From Brevibacillus invocatus (GTDB lineage Bacteria > Bacillota > Bacilli > Brevibacillales > Brevibacillaceae): 64,000 bases of DNA. The position numbers and the translations under genes were made by a program. The notes below the pieces were generated by a model. It was given only the letters and a program-made list of their open reading frames with translations, made no database searches and had not been told where the DNA came from. Of the stretch, positions 51,554 through 60,942 are shown piece by piece; the stretch's first letter is position 1; each line of letters opens with the position of its first letter. The stretch lies in assembly GCF_003710915.1 (NCBI RefSeq), contig NZ_RHHR01000014.1, positions 1-64,000 of the forward strand, read 5' to 3'.

Positions 51554-52419
51554 AGGCATGTGTGAGAATTCTGCTAGTGGCGATTTTGGCCACTACGTGC
51601 TTGTCGGGCTGCATGGATCGAATCGATTTGGAGGATGCCACCATTACGCTTATGGCTGGTTTGGACCTGAATGAAAAAAACGAACTGTTGTTTTATCTAT
51701 CTAGTCCCGTGTTCAGCAAAGAGGCAAAGGATAAGTCAGAGGAATTCGGCGTCAAAGCAGATTCCTTTCGGCAAGCTCGTATGGATTTGGACGAGATGGT
51801 AACAGGTGTCACGCTATCAGGAAAATTCAGGTATTTGTTCTTGGAAAACGCTTATTGCAGCATCCAGAGTGGTTCCAATTACTGGATGTAATGTTTCGTG
51901 ATGCACGTTTCACGGTCAATGCAAGGATCGTCGTATTCGATGGGCCAGATGAAGAAAAAGGGTAATGTTGTAAAAGTAATGGGAACCGCCCTCATTAACG
52001 GAAAAGAGACTTACGCAATACTTGTCGAACCTCAAGATACGATTCTTTTGCAAATGCTGCTTCACGGAAAACAAGGAGAAATTTCGCTCAGTATCCCGGT
52101 TCAAGATCATCAAGAAAAAGGGAGCATCGTAAAAAGTCGGATCAGTTTTTACGTGAAAGATGTATCGAATAAAGTAGAGACCTCGTATGAGAAAGGGCGC
52201 TTTCGTTTTGGCGTACGCCAGAAGCTGAAAATATCGATATCGGAGCGGATGTTTCCCTATAATGTGGAAAAGGATTACAAGAAGCTGGAGAAGGCGATCG
52301 AGGAAGAATTGCATAAATATTACACGCAGCTGATCAAGAAATGCCAGAAAGCGAATGCAGATGCCTCCGTGCATGTGATTCCAGAGGTGTCGATCAAGGG
52401 CAATGGTGTGATCAAATAA
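51550..52419 (+). pseudogene. Broken gerC-type germinant receptor lipoprotein gene
   Basis: The ATG at 51550 opens a GerC lipoprotein ('LATTCLSGCMDRIDLEDATI'). Near 51860 the frame breaks: 'PEWFQLLDVMFRDARFTVNA' continues in another frame to a stop at 51964. After a gap of roughly 100 codons, the C-terminal part ('VMGTALINGKETYAILVE' to 'ELHKYYTQLIKKCQKANAD') runs in a third frame to 52419. At least one frameshift and one deletion are needed, so the product is not functional. Confidence 0.8.
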
Positions 52420-52429
52420 GGATAGAAAA

Positions 52430-52467
52430 GACGCCCTGGCAAGCAAATAGAACCAGGGCGCCTTTGT
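52430..52467. terminator. Bidirectional terminator between the ger remnant and mtn operon
   Basis: GACGCCCTGG and CCAGGGCGCC pair around a 13-base loop; reading leftward the stem is followed by TTTTC. Confidence 0.75.
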
Positions 52468-52469
52468 TA

Positions 52470-52982
52470 TTAATAGATTGCTTCCCAGCCAGCAGGAGTG
52501 ACGAAGAGGCGGATCGCTTTGATTTTGCGGTCAGACATCAACGTGAAATAGTGACGGAAGTTGGGCGGTACGGAGATCAGATCGCCCGGCTCCAATTCTA
52601 CGTCGAAGTAGCGCCCGTCATCGCCTTTGATCGCGAAAATACCGTGACCATCGACGCAAAAACGGCATTCGTCGTCCGTATGATGATGCTCGGCTTTGAA
52701 TTTGACCAGCAGCTCATCCAGGTTGGGATTGCTGTCAGAGAGGACGATGATGTCTGCAGTCAGGTAACCGCGGCGCTTGCTGATGTCATCGATCTCCGGT
52801 TTGAAGGCATCCAGGATTTGCTGTTTTTCTTCATCAGTCGGGCTGTAATTGTCGCGCAGGTTCGGAGCAAGACGATCTACACCCCAGTGCTCGTAAATAA
52901 TGCCTTGCGTGCTGAGGAACTCATTGACTGCATCAGCGCTGCTGATGTACTCGTTGTTGTCATGAAAACGAACTTGTGCCAT
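52470..52982 (-). CDS. mtnD: Acireductone dioxygenase
   Basis: The enzyme oxidises acireductone to the keto acid precursor of methionine (Fe form) or to a shunt product (Ni form). The 170-residue cupin has the metal-site motif H99-x-H101-T-D-D-E105 ('EHHHTDDECRF') and 'PNFRHYFTLM' with the fourth histidine. It is the last gene of the leftward methionine salvage operon. Confidence 0.95.
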   Translation of the reverse strand: MAQVRFHDNNEYISSADAVNEFLSTQGIIYEHWGVDRLAPNLRDNYSPTDEEKQQILDAFKPEIDDISKRRGYLTADIIVLSDSNPNLDELLVKFKAEHHHTDDECRFCVDGHGIFAIKGDDGRYFDVELEPGDLISVPPNFRHYFTLMSDRKIKAIRLFVTPAGWEAIY

Positions 52983-53000
52983 GCTTGAAAACCTCCTTGG

Positions 53001-53654
53001 TTAGTTGGGTGTAGTGGACACGGCCGCTTGGCGCAACTGGAGCCAGCGAGCGTGGTACTCAAACAGGAATTCAAAAGCCTCGAGGTGACGCTTCGCTTCG
53101 AAATCGTTGCCGCCCCACGCGTAAATCCCGTGATTGCGGATCAAGACTCCCGGAACTTCTGGAGTGATCACTTTTTCGATTGCAATAGCCAAGGTTGGAA
53201 TATCCGCATAGTTCTCGACGATCGGAATGGTGATCCGTGCATTCTCTTCCCAGATCCCCAGGCCCTTGATCAGTTCTTGACCCTGGATGGAAAAGGCGCG
53301 ATGTCCAAAATACAGCTCGGAGATCAGGTTGTTCCATACGGTATGAACGTGGAAGCAAGCGCCAGCCTGAGCGAATTTTTTATAGACAACAGCATGGATC
53401 AAGGTTTCTGCGGATGGTTTCAACGCTGTAGCATCGACAGGTCGGGAATCTTGATCCACGATGAGATAATCTTCTGGTGAAAGCTTGGTTTTGTCCTTGC
53501 CGCTCGCTGTCACAGCGAATTGCAGCGGTGTATCGGCGATCTTGATGGAAAGATTGCCGCTGGTGCCTGGGAACCAGTCACGGCGGGCAAACGTCATTTT
53601 GACATCGTCCAAGCGGCGAAAGGCGTCCAAACGCTGCTCCAAAGTTGCTGTCAT
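53001..53654 (-). CDS. mtnB: Methylthioribulose-1-phosphate dehydratase
   Basis: The 217-residue class II aldolase-like zinc enzyme removes water from methylthioribulose-1-phosphate. Zinc ligands lie in 'ACFHVHTVWNN' and in 'IRNHGIYAWG'. The motif 'FPGTSGNLSIKI' is typical. It is separated from mtnX by 3 bp and from mtnD by 18 bp. Confidence 0.93.
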   Translation of the reverse strand: MTATLEQRLDAFRRLDDVKMTFARRDWFPGTSGNLSIKIADTPLQFAVTASGKDKTKLSPEDYLIVDQDSRPVDATALKPSAETLIHAVVYKKFAQAGACFHVHTVWNNLISELYFGHRAFSIQGQELIKGLGIWEENARITIPIVENYADIPTLAIAIEKVITPEVPGVLIRNHGIYAWGGNDFEAKRHLEAFEFLFEYHARWLQLRQAAVSTTPN

Positions 53655-53657
53655 GGC

Positions 53658-54335
53658 TTACCTGACCTCCTGTTGGTGTTTCAAATCCTTTAGTATGTCA
53701 ACCACGTCGTGGAAGGTGGAGAATGTGCGATGCGGCAATTGCAGCTCCTCTGATTTTTGCGCCAACAGAGAGCGAGCGATGACAAAGTCAGCAATTTTTG
53801 CGCCAGCCAAATCCGTTATGGAATCCCCAATGACAACACGGAAGTAGTCCGTTGAGTCATAGCGGCGAATGATAGTGGTCTTGCACATGCCGCAGCCGCC
53901 GTTGCTGCAGTGTTCATCACAATGATGCGGCCAGGTGATCGTAATACGTTCGTCTGAAAAATCGCTACCATTGCAATAGAGCGGTACTTCAGACAGATCA
54001 AATGGTGCCAGAATCGGCTCAACGAAAAAGTCGATGCCGCCACTGGTGATCAGCCATTCTACGCCTTCTTCCCGGCAGTAGCGGACAAAATCTGCAAAGC
54101 CAGGACGGATAGAAGCCTCAGCGAGAATAAAATCGATGATCTCCTGACGCTTGGAGGAGGGGATGAGTTGAAAGAGCTGACCCACTCCGGATTGAATCGA
54201 GATTTTCTGGGTAAGAATTTGTTCGATCAGCCCTTCGCACTCTGGTGGCGCAAATTTGCGCACGATGGATACGATATTGTCCTTTTCCGTGATGGTGCCG
54301 TCGAAGTCGCAGAACAAAACGAGTTTTTTACTCAT
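53658..54335 (-). CDS. mtnX: 2-Hydroxy-3-keto-5-methylthiopentenyl-1-phosphate phosphatase
   Basis: The ATG at 54335 overlaps the mtnW stop (ATGA). The 225-residue HAD phosphatase starts 'MSKKLVLFCDFDGTITEKDN' with the DxD nucleophile pair and has 'VIGDSITDLAGAKIAD' near the end. It yields acireductone. MtnW and MtnX together replace the fused MtnC of other bacteria. Confidence 0.93.
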   Translation of the reverse strand: MSKKLVLFCDFDGTITEKDNIVSIVRKFAPPECEGLIEQILTQKISIQSGVGQLFQLIPSSKRQEIIDFILAEASIRPGFADFVRYCREEGVEWLITSGGIDFFVEPILAPFDLSEVPLYCNGSDFSDERITITWPHHCDEHCSNGGCGMCKTTIIRRYDSTDYFRVVIGDSITDLAGAKIADFVIARSLLAQKSEELQLPHRTFSTFHDVVDILKDLKHQQEVR

Positions 54336-55546
54336 CGACCGCCACCCCACTTTTCAAGTGCAATGGCCAGTTCGGAAGACTGTGCGGCTGCTTCATCCAA
54401 CGTACGGCCTGCTGTCACGGCTTCGATCGCGGCGACGAAGGCTTTTGCGCCAGCGGTTGCTCCGCCCGGGTGGCCGTGAATGCCGCCGCCCGCGTTGACG
54501 ATCTGATCCAGACCAAAGTCAGCGAACAGCTGCGGCACGAGTCCGGGGTGAATTCCTGCCGATGGCACCGGGAAGGAACGGCGTACCCCTTCGAGTGGAT
54601 CAGTCAGATGCTGGGCAAGCTGCAGAGCTTCTTTCTTGTCCAGAGCCACATTTCCGTATGGAGAAGGGAACAGGACCAGATCTGCACCGGCGATGCGCAT
54701 CAGGGTTCCCAGCAACAGCGGTGTTGCAATTCCGTAATCAGGAGATGGATAGTACGCGCCAGCCAATGCAGGGTGAGCCATGATCGGGACCTGGACATCC
54801 GGATCTGCTGCCAGTCGATGCAAAGCATCAAAGCCAAATGCGAGAACGTTGAAGAGCAGGCAATCCGCACCAGCTTCCACAGCTTGTTTGGCCTTTTCGT
54901 TCAGCTCATGTACGGGTCCGGTCAGGTTGGCAGCGTAGAGGACTGGTTTGCCCGTCTCAGCTTCTGTCTCGATCGCGATTTGCTTGAACGCCTTGATCCG
55001 GTCCAGGAAAGGAGCACGATCATCAGCAAAAAAGATCTCATCGTCTTTGACCAGATCGACGCCACCCAGCGCTTGCGCCCGGAACTGTGTCTTCAAATCG
55101 TCAAAGGGCAATCCCAGACAAGATTTGAAAATGCTCATGAGCAGAGGGCGGTTTTGAGCATCTAGCCGACCGCGGAGACCGTCGATGCCAAACTTGGGGC
55201 CGGGAAAAGCGCCAAGCATGGAGTCCGGCAGGCTAATATTCATTAATTTGATTTTTCCGTCCATCGACAGCTTGCCAAAAATGCCAGTCAGCAAAGAAGG
55301 AATGTCTGGTGTAAAGTTGCGAATGGGGTAGCTGACGGTAATCAAGCCACGCTGATCTCCGTTTTCGAGAGTCTCCAATACCTCAGCACCGACTGCTTCG
55401 CCCAGATAAGGCTTCAATGCTTCTTTTTTTGCTGCAGGCAAATCAGTCCAGGAACCGACCGTCATGCCGACAGCGATGGCTTCTGCTTTTTTATTTAGAT
55501 TCTGGGCTTGGGTCAAATACGTAACAAGGATGCGCTGCTCACTCAT
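54332..55546 (-). CDS. mtnW: 2,3-Diketo-5-methylthiopentyl-1-phosphate enolase (RuBisCO-like)
   Basis: The ATG at 55546 is chosen; the longer frame runs into the SAM riboswitch. The 404-residue protein is a form IV RuBisCO homologue with the carbamylated lysine and metal ligands K167-D168-D169-E170 in 'GGVDLVKDDEIFF'. It enolises the diketone in methionine salvage and fixes no CO2. It is the first gene of mtnWXBD. Confidence 0.95.
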   Translation of the reverse strand: MSEQRILVTYLTQAQNLNKKAEAIAVGMTVGSWTDLPAAKKEALKPYLGEAVGAEVLETLENGDQRGLITVSYPIRNFTPDIPSLLTGIFGKLSMDGKIKLMNISLPDSMLGAFPGPKFGIDGLRGRLDAQNRPLLMSIFKSCLGLPFDDLKTQFRAQALGGVDLVKDDEIFFADDRAPFLDRIKAFKQIAIETEAETGKPVLYAANLTGPVHELNEKAKQAVEAGADCLLFNVLAFGFDALHRLAADPDVQVPIMAHPALAGAYYPSPDYGIATPLLLGTLMRIAGADLVLFPSPYGNVALDKKEALQLAQHLTDPLEGVRRSFPVPSAGIHPGLVPQLFADFGLDQIVNAGGGIHGHPGGATAGAKAFVAAIEAVTAGRTLDEAAAQSSELAIALEKWGGGR

Positions 55547-55608
55547 AGCCAGGAATAAGCCTCCTTTTTTTATCGTGTTTGATTCAGATACACATGCATG
55601 CGTGAACG

Positions 55609-55828
55609 AAAAAACCTCCCCTATGAGTGGGGAGGCGGTTGTCGTCTTTATGAACGCTTTGTCGTCGCCTCTCATCTCTCGGGTCAGCAGTCACGACAGC
55701 GTGCAAATCCAACTGTCCTGACTCTTATCCGTTGGAATTAGCACCGTTTCGCTCTCTATTGCATGATAGAAGAGCGCCGGTTGCCGGGCATCATAGGGCC
55801 AGTCCCTCAGCCAGCTCGCGATAAGAGT
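55609..55828 (-). promoter_or_regulatory. SAM-I riboswitch (S-box) of mtnWXBD
   Basis: Reading leftward, the aptamer runs from CTTATCGCGAGCTGG (near 55828) through 'GATGCCCGGCAACC' and 'GGTGCTAATTCC' to GGATAAGAG (near 55722). A terminator CCTCCCC/GGGGAGG with a T run lies at 55635-55609. S-adenosylmethionine binding stops transcription. Confidence 0.95.
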
Positions 55829-55867
55829 GTATGTTGTTCATACGCCACAAGCGTATGCGATACCCCC

Positions 55868-55896
55868 ATAATATGACGATCTCCTACGGGAGTCAA
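55868..55896 (-). promoter_or_regulatory. Promoter of mtnWXBD
   Basis: TTGACT (55896-55891) and TATTAT (55873-55868) have a 17-bp spacer and lie 40 bp upstream of the SAM-I aptamer. Confidence 0.7.
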
Positions 55897-55980
55897 TCTT
55901 TGTTTTTGCTCCAATATGCACTTTGGGCAAGGAAATGAAAAGCGAGTGAAACCTTTTTTGCCTCTCTTGCGTGGTAATGG

Positions 55981-56514
55981 ATGAAAGGGTGTGAAGACGT
56001 TGGGAAAGTAGGCTTGGAAGACGTGTACCGGATGCACGTAAATGATATCTACCGCTATCTTTTCCGACTCACACGGGATGCGCGGCAGGCAGAGGATCTG
56101 ACGCAGGAAACGTTTTTTCGCGCTTTTCTATCGCTGGACGACTACCACGGGGAAAAGGTGCGGCCCTGGCTGTTCAAGGTGGCATACCACGCGTTCGTGG
56201 ACTGGCATCGCAAGCAGTCCAGCCGCCCTTTGCAATACATGGAGCAGCTGCCGGAAAGAGAGGATCAGTTGGCTACAGACCCGGCACAAGCCCTCGTCTC
56301 GCAGGAAATGTGGGCGAGTGCCCAGATTCATCTGGAGCTGCTTCCCGAACGGCAAAGACAAGTGATCCTGTTGTTTGCCATGCAATTTAGCTACGCGGAA
56401 ATCGCCGAGGTGCTGGGGATTAGCCTGGCAGATGTGAAACGTTCACTGTTTAGGGGAAGACAAAAGATGCGCAAGTTGTGGAGGGAAAAGGCGGATGACG
56501 AACAAGGAGTTTGA
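55981..56514 (+). CDS. ECF-type RNA polymerase sigma factor
   Basis: The 177-residue protein has sigma region 2 ('HVNDIYRYLFRLTRDARQAE', 'DLTQETFFRAFLSLDDY') and region 4 ('LELLPERQRQVILLFAMQFS', then 'YAEIAEVLGISLADVKRSLF'), joined by a short linker as in ECF sigma factors. The ATG at 55981 lacks a clear ribosome site, so a start at TTG 56011 or GTG 56020 is possible. The stop overlaps the next gene, which should be its anti-sigma factor. Its position between the two mtn operons is unusual. Confidence 0.88.
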   Translation: MKGCEDVGKVGLEDVYRMHVNDIYRYLFRLTRDARQAEDLTQETFFRAFLSLDDYHGEKVRPWLFKVAYHAFVDWHRKQSSRPLQYMEQLPEREDQLATDPAQALVSQEMWASAQIHLELLPERQRQVILLFAMQFSYAEIAEVLGISLADVKRSLFRGRQKMRKLWREKADDEQGV

Positions 56515-57676
56515 CAAAAGGGACGCTCGGCTGCTTGCCTATTTGCGCGGTGAGCTGACGGACGAGGATAAGGAGAGGCTGCAAGAAGAATTGGCAGAGG
56601 ACGAGGCGTTCGCTGCGAAGCTGGAACACCTGCTGCTCGGGGAGGAAAAGGAGCCGGAGCAGCCGGCGCAAATTAGTCTTCCTGAGGAAAAGCAGAGCAG
56701 GATTCTACGCCGGGGAAAATGGAGAATGCGCTTGGGAAATTCAGCATTCACGCTGGGAATCGCGTTTCTGGCAGGCGTCCTGCTATTTACGGTCAATACC
56801 TGGATCGGCACGAGCATGTACGATGAGCTGTACCGGGTGACGAGAAGCATGGTCAACTTTACGCAGCCGGGTATTACTGCGGGGAGCAGCGGTTCGCAGA
56901 TCGGCCTGTTGTACGGCAATATCGAGATGGAGCTGCGTGAACAGGTGGGGGCGGATCAGAAAAATGCAGGGAAGATCGAGAGCACCAACCTCCTGTGGCT
57001 TGTCAGCGCTCAGCCAAAATGGCCGAATGGCGTCAGAGATGTCAAGTTGTTTTTCCGTTTTCCATCTGAGGCCATGACGCCGGAAGAGACCGAATACCTG
57101 CGGACTCCAGCGTGGAAGGCGATGGAAAAACTGCCGGAGGGTACAGTCTCCCAGCTGGCCATTTCCTTTGATCGTTTGCTTACGTACGAGGAGTATTACA
57201 GCCTGATCTCTCGCCATGTGCCAGACGATGAGCAGGAAACGGTATGGTTAGCTGTGGATACAGGAGAAGAGCTGAAACAGGCAGACCGAGATGAGGGCAA
57301 TGTGATTCTCTCGGCAGGAGAAATCTGGGGATTCTCTGAGCGGAGTTTGGACTACGGAAATGCTCCTATACAAGTAAATGCTGAGGGTAATCGAAGGACA
57401 GCGGCGTACGTGGCGGAGATGAAGTATTTGGCGGAGCAGGAGCGTCTGAGCCGTGCTGTCGGCAGAGGACTAATGTGGGGTCAGCCAAATATCCAAGAGC
57501 GCTATCAGTACCTGCAGGAGCATGGGGTCGGCATCTACGGCGCGGTGATAACAGGACCGACTAAGGAACTGCTCAAGCTGAAGGAGGAAACTTCTATCAC
57601 GGCTGCTTTTCTGGGTCAAGTAGACTGGTGGAACTGGGAGCGTCCCGCTGCTTCTGGCACACAGAATAGTTGGTAG
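56495..57676 (+). CDS. Membrane-bound anti-sigma factor (Sigma_reg_N/C type)
   Basis: The 393-residue protein has a cytoplasmic N-terminal part (1-80) with an acidic zinc-finger-less anti-sigma helix region ('RLLAYLRGELTDEDKERLQE'), one membrane helix (81-103) and a large outside domain of about 290 residues ('LLWLVSAQPKWPNGVRDVKL', 'ISFDRLLTYEEYYSLISRH') matching the sigma-factor-regulator C-terminal type. It overlaps the sigma gene by 20 bases and should hold that factor inactive until an envelope signal arrives. Confidence 0.82.
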   Translation: MTNKEFDKRDARLLAYLRGELTDEDKERLQEELAEDEAFAAKLEHLLLGEEKEPEQPAQISLPEEKQSRILRRGKWRMRLGNSAFTLGIAFLAGVLLFTVNTWIGTSMYDELYRVTRSMVNFTQPGITAGSSGSQIGLLYGNIEMELREQVGADQKNAGKIESTNLLWLVSAQPKWPNGVRDVKLFFRFPSEAMTPEETEYLRTPAWKAMEKLPEGTVSQLAISFDRLLTYEEYYSLISRHVPDDEQETVWLAVDTGEELKQADRDEGNVILSAGEIWGFSERSLDYGNAPIQVNAEGNRRTAAYVAEMKYLAEQERLSRAVGRGLMWGQPNIQERYQYLQEHGVGIYGAVITGPTKELLKLKEETSITAAFLGQVDWWNWERPAASGTQNSW

Positions 57677-57707
57677 AGCATAGGCGCACATTCGAGCTAA
57701 AAAGGTG

Positions 57708-57737
57708 TTGACATAGTCAGTAGCGTGGTTGTATGAT
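57708..57737 (+). promoter_or_regulatory. Promoter of mtnKA
   Basis: A perfect -35 box TTGACA (57708-57713), an 18-bp spacer and TATGAT (57732-57737) lie 30 bp before the SAM-I aptamer. Confidence 0.75.
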
Positions 57738-57765
57738 TCAAACTAATCAAAATTGCATACGTTGG

Positions 57766-57982
57766 ATACCTTATCCAGAGAAGGTGGAGGGACTGGCCCG
57801 ATGATACCCGGCAACCGACATGACGCGTGATTTGGTCGTTACTGCGACTGAAGAAAATGCGACGTGCACGGTGCTAATTCCTGCAGAAACAAAAGTGGTC
57901 TGGAAGATAAGGGGGAGACGGGCACGTTTTCATCTACGTGTACGATTACGACCTCTTTTCTTCGAGAAAAGAGGTTTTTTTG
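57766..57982 (+). promoter_or_regulatory. SAM-I riboswitch (S-box) of mtnKA
   Basis: The aptamer starts with CCTTATCCAGAGAAGGTGGA (57769 on), has 'GATGATACCCGGCAACC', 'CGGTGCTAATTCCTGC' and closes with GATAAGGG (57905-57912). The terminator ACCTCTTTTC-TTCG-AGAAAAGAGGT with seven Ts lies at 57951-57982. Confidence 0.95.
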
Positions 57983-58072
57983 CATGGGCTATTCCGTTTG
58001 ATCGCAAGACTGGGCAATAGACCAGTCGGCTTATGATATACGATAAATTGCTTAGAGGGGAGAAATAAAATC

Positions 58073-59302
58073 ATGGCATATCGCGCGCTGACAGAACAAG
58101 AGGCGGTACAGTATGTGAAGGAAATACCTGGTCTATTTTCGAAGGGAGCAGAGTTGTCCAGTCGAGAGATCGGCGATGGAAACCTGAATCTGGTGTTCGA
58201 TATTCGCGAGGATGCGACGGGCAAAAGTGTCATTGTGAAGCAGGCATTGCCGTACGCACGGGTGGTTGGAGAGTCATGGCCGCTGACCTTGGACCGCGCG
58301 CGGATTGAGAGTGAAGCGCTGCAAATCCAGTACAAACTGGTTCCCGAGCTGGTGCCGCAGGTCTATCACTTTGATTCCGAGCTGGCTTTGACGGTCATGG
58401 AGAACGTCGGAGACCATGTCATCATGCGAAAAGGCTTGATTGAAGGCAATCGCTATCCTCTCTTTGCAAAGCAGATCGGCAAATTTTTAGCGCACACCCT
58501 GTTCTACACCTCGGACCTGGGGGCGCATCCATATGAGAAAAAGGCTCTTGTCGGAAGATTCATCAATCCAGAATTGTGCAAAATTACGGAAGATCTTGTC
58601 TTTACAGACCCGTACGAAAATGCTCCAACCAACAACTTTAACCCGCTGATTCGCCGTGAAGTGGAAGCGATCTGGCACAACAAGCCGCTCAAGCTGGAGA
58701 TCGCCAAGCTGAAATATGATTTCCTGACACGTGCAGAGGCGCTGCTGCATGGCGATCTGCATACAGGCAGCATTTTTATTACAAAAACCAGTCTGAAAGC
58801 GATTGATCCGGAATTCGCCTACTATGGTCCACTCGGCTTTGATATCGGAGCGGTGATTGCCAATCTTCTGCTCAACTACGCAGGTCAGCACGGCTTGCAG
58901 AAAGATCAAGGAGAAAGGGAGTCGTACCGCGAATATCTACTGGAAACGGTAGAAGATGTCTGGAACGAATTCGTTTCGCAGTTCGTTCAGCTGTGGCACA
59001 AGCATGCAAAAGAGCGCAGCGCCCATGTGGAAGGTCTGTGGGAGAGCTACGTCAAGCGCTTGATCCAGGATGCAGCTGGCTATGCGGGCTGCAAGGTGCT
59101 GCGACGCGTGATCGGACTTGCCGGCGTGGCAGACCTGAATGAAATTGCGGATGAGAAGGTGCGAGCAGAAGCGGAACGCCTGGCACTCGCCATCGGAGAG
59201 GCACTGATTCTGGAGCGCGGCAACGTCGGCGAATCGACCGATATCACGGACATTGTCCGTACCGTGTCAGCAAGATTTTATCAGGAGGCAGCGACAGTAT
59301 GA
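58073..59302 (+). CDS. mtnK: 5-Methylthioribose kinase
   Basis: The 409-residue protein-kinase-fold enzyme phosphorylates methylthioribose. It has '[15 protein letters not shown]' (nucleotide loop), '[12 protein letters not shown]' with the ATP lysine, and '[14 protein letters not shown]' with the catalytic aspartate, then '[20 protein letters not shown]'. It opens the rightward methionine salvage operon after the riboswitch. Confidence 0.95.
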   Translation: MAYRALTEQEAVQYVKEIPGLFSKGAELSSREIGDGNLNLVFDIREDATGKSVIVKQALPYARVVGESWPLTLDRARIESEALQIQYKLVPELVPQVYHFDSELALTVMENVGDHVIMRKGLIEGNRYPLFAKQIGKFLAHTLFYTSDLGAHPYEKKALVGRFINPELCKITEDLVFTDPYENAPTNNFNPLIRREVEAIWHNKPLKLEIAKLKYDFLTRAEALLHGDLHTGSIFITKTSLKAIDPEFAYYGPLGFDIGAVIANLLLNYAGQHGLQKDQGERESYREYLLETVEDVWNEFVSQFVQLWHKHAKERSAHVEGLWESYVKRLIQDAAGYAGCKVLRRVIGLAGVADLNEIADEKVRAEAERLALAIGEALILERGNVGESTDITDIVRTVSARFYQEAATV

Positions 59303-60339
59303 CAACGAGTACACAACTAACGCCAGTCAAGTGGGAAGGCGATGCGCTCATTCTGCTGGACCAGACGAAATTGCCCGTAGAAACAATCTACCTGGAATTG
59401 ACCACTTCTGAAGAGGTGTGGGCATCGATCCGCCACCTACAGGTAAGAGGAGCACCGGCGATCGGCATGGCTGCAGCTTATGGACTGTATCTGGGAATCC
59501 GCAACAGCGAGGCTACCACGTTTGAGGCTTTCTGGTCTGATGTTAGCAAACAGGCGGAATATCTGGGCAGCTCCCGTCCTACGGCAGTGAACCTTTTCTG
59601 GGCGATTGACCGCATCAAGGCGCGCGTCCAGCAGGATGCCGACAAGTCTGTCGCGGAACTGAAAGCAGCCGTCCTGGACGAAGCGTTGGCGATTCAAAAA
59701 GAAGACGCAGAGGTCTGCCGGACTATTGGTGAGCATTTGCTTACTTTATTGGAAGACGGGATGGGTATTCTCACACACTGTAATCCCGGGGCATTGGCGA
59801 CTGCGGCCTATGGTACAGCGACTGCGCCCCTCTATTTGGCAAAGGAGCGAGGCTGGGATTTGAAGGTATACGCGGACGAAACTCGTCCTGTTTTGCAGGG
59901 TGCTCGTCTGACCGCTTTTGAATTGCAGCAAGCTGGCATCGATGTAACCCTGATCTGTGACAACATGGCGGCCATGGTGATGTCCCAAGGCAAGGTGCAA
60001 GCTGTGATCGTCGGTACGGATCGCGTGGCAGCCAATGGCGACGTAGCCAACAAGATCGGTACCTACGGCGTAGCGGTACTGGCGAAGGCGCACGGCATTC
60101 CCTTTTACGTTGCAGCCCCGCTTTCTTCCATCGACATGGAGACCCCTACCGGAGCAGATATTCCGATCGAGGAACGTCCGGGAGAGGAGATCACGCACGG
60201 TTTGGGCAAACAGGTGGCACCGGACGATATCAAGGTCTACAACCCTGCGTTCGATGTGACACCAGCACCGTACATTACCGCGATCGTGACCGAGACAGGA
60301 ATCTACAAACCGGAAGAAATCGGAAAAAGCAAATCCTAA
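59299..60339 (+). CDS. mtnA: Methylthioribose-1-phosphate isomerase
   Basis: The 346-residue enzyme is an eIF2B-alpha-like isomerase with '[18 protein letters not shown]', the catalytic cysteine in '[19 protein letters not shown]' and the aspartate in '[20 protein letters not shown]'. The ATG overlaps the mtnK stop. A terminator follows. Confidence 0.95.
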   Translation: MTTSTQLTPVKWEGDALILLDQTKLPVETIYLELTTSEEVWASIRHLQVRGAPAIGMAAAYGLYLGIRNSEATTFEAFWSDVSKQAEYLGSSRPTAVNLFWAIDRIKARVQQDADKSVAELKAAVLDEALAIQKEDAEVCRTIGEHLLTLLEDGMGILTHCNPGALATAAYGTATAPLYLAKERGWDLKVYADETRPVLQGARLTAFELQQAGIDVTLICDNMAAMVMSQGKVQAVIVGTDRVAANGDVANKIGTYGVAVLAKAHGIPFYVAAPLSSIDMETPTGADIPIEERPGEEITHGLGKQVAPDDIKVYNPAFDVTPAPYITAIVTETGIYKPEEIGKSKS

Positions 60340-60348
60340 CTGACAGCC

Positions 60349-60381
60349 AGCGTCCACCAGCCATAGAGGTGGGCGCTTTTT
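60349..60381 (+). terminator. Terminator of mtnKA
   Basis: AGCGTCCACC and GGTGGGCGCT pair with one mismatch around a 9-base loop and are followed by TTTTCAT. Confidence 0.85.
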
Positions 60382-60421
60382 CATATAGGGCAATATGGAA
60401 AGGAAAAGGGGTGCAGATGCA

Positions 60422-60874
60422 ATGACAGCAGAGAAAAAACGTATGAGTGTAAAGGCGGAATGGTTGGGAAAGCGGAAATTCCAAGCGAAGGGACCGAGTG
60501 GCTATCCCGTTCTGATGGATGCAGGTCCAGCGTATGGTGGTGAGAGTGGAGGAAACAGTCCACTTGAGCTGGTGCTTGTCGGTCTGACAGGCTGTATCGG
60601 CATAGGTGTGACGCAGCTGCTGGAAAAGATGCGTCAGCCTTTGGAATCCCTCGAAATCGTGGCGGATGGCATTCGTGAAGTGGAGGTGCCCCATGCGATT
60701 ACAGAAGTCGATCTTATCTTTCATGTAAAGGGAGAGCTCTCACCGTCTCGCATCTGGCAGGCAGTAAAGCTGGAAACAGAGCGGTATTGTCCGGTGGCGG
60801 CTTCCCTCACAGCTGTCATTACCCCTCATGTCATTCTAAACGGTATCGAGACTCCCATTCCCGAGGAGGAATAG
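60422..60874 (+). CDS. OsmC-family peroxide-reducing protein
   Basis: The ATG at 60422 is chosen behind GGGGTGCAG; an ATG at 60443 is also possible. The 150-residue protein has the OsmC layout with the peroxidatic cysteine in 'LVGLTGCIGIGV' and the second cysteine in 'ERYCPVAASL', and 'YGGESGGNSPLELVLVGL' before the first. Family members reduce organic or hydrogen peroxide. It stands alone. Confidence 0.88.
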   Translation: MTAEKKRMSVKAEWLGKRKFQAKGPSGYPVLMDAGPAYGGESGGNSPLELVLVGLTGCIGIGVTQLLEKMRQPLESLEIVADGIREVEVPHAITEVDLIFHVKGELSPSRIWQAVKLETERYCPVAASLTAVITPHVILNGIETPIPEEE

Positions 60875-60942
60875 AGACAAATTCACTCTCAGAGGAAAAA
60901 GTGTGCTTGAAAGAATGTACATAGAAATAGGGAGGGATTTGG

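Noticed and set aside
57820-58020. A short frame inside the mtnKA SAM riboswitch
   Set aside because: It lies over the aptamer and terminator; base constraints come from RNA structure.
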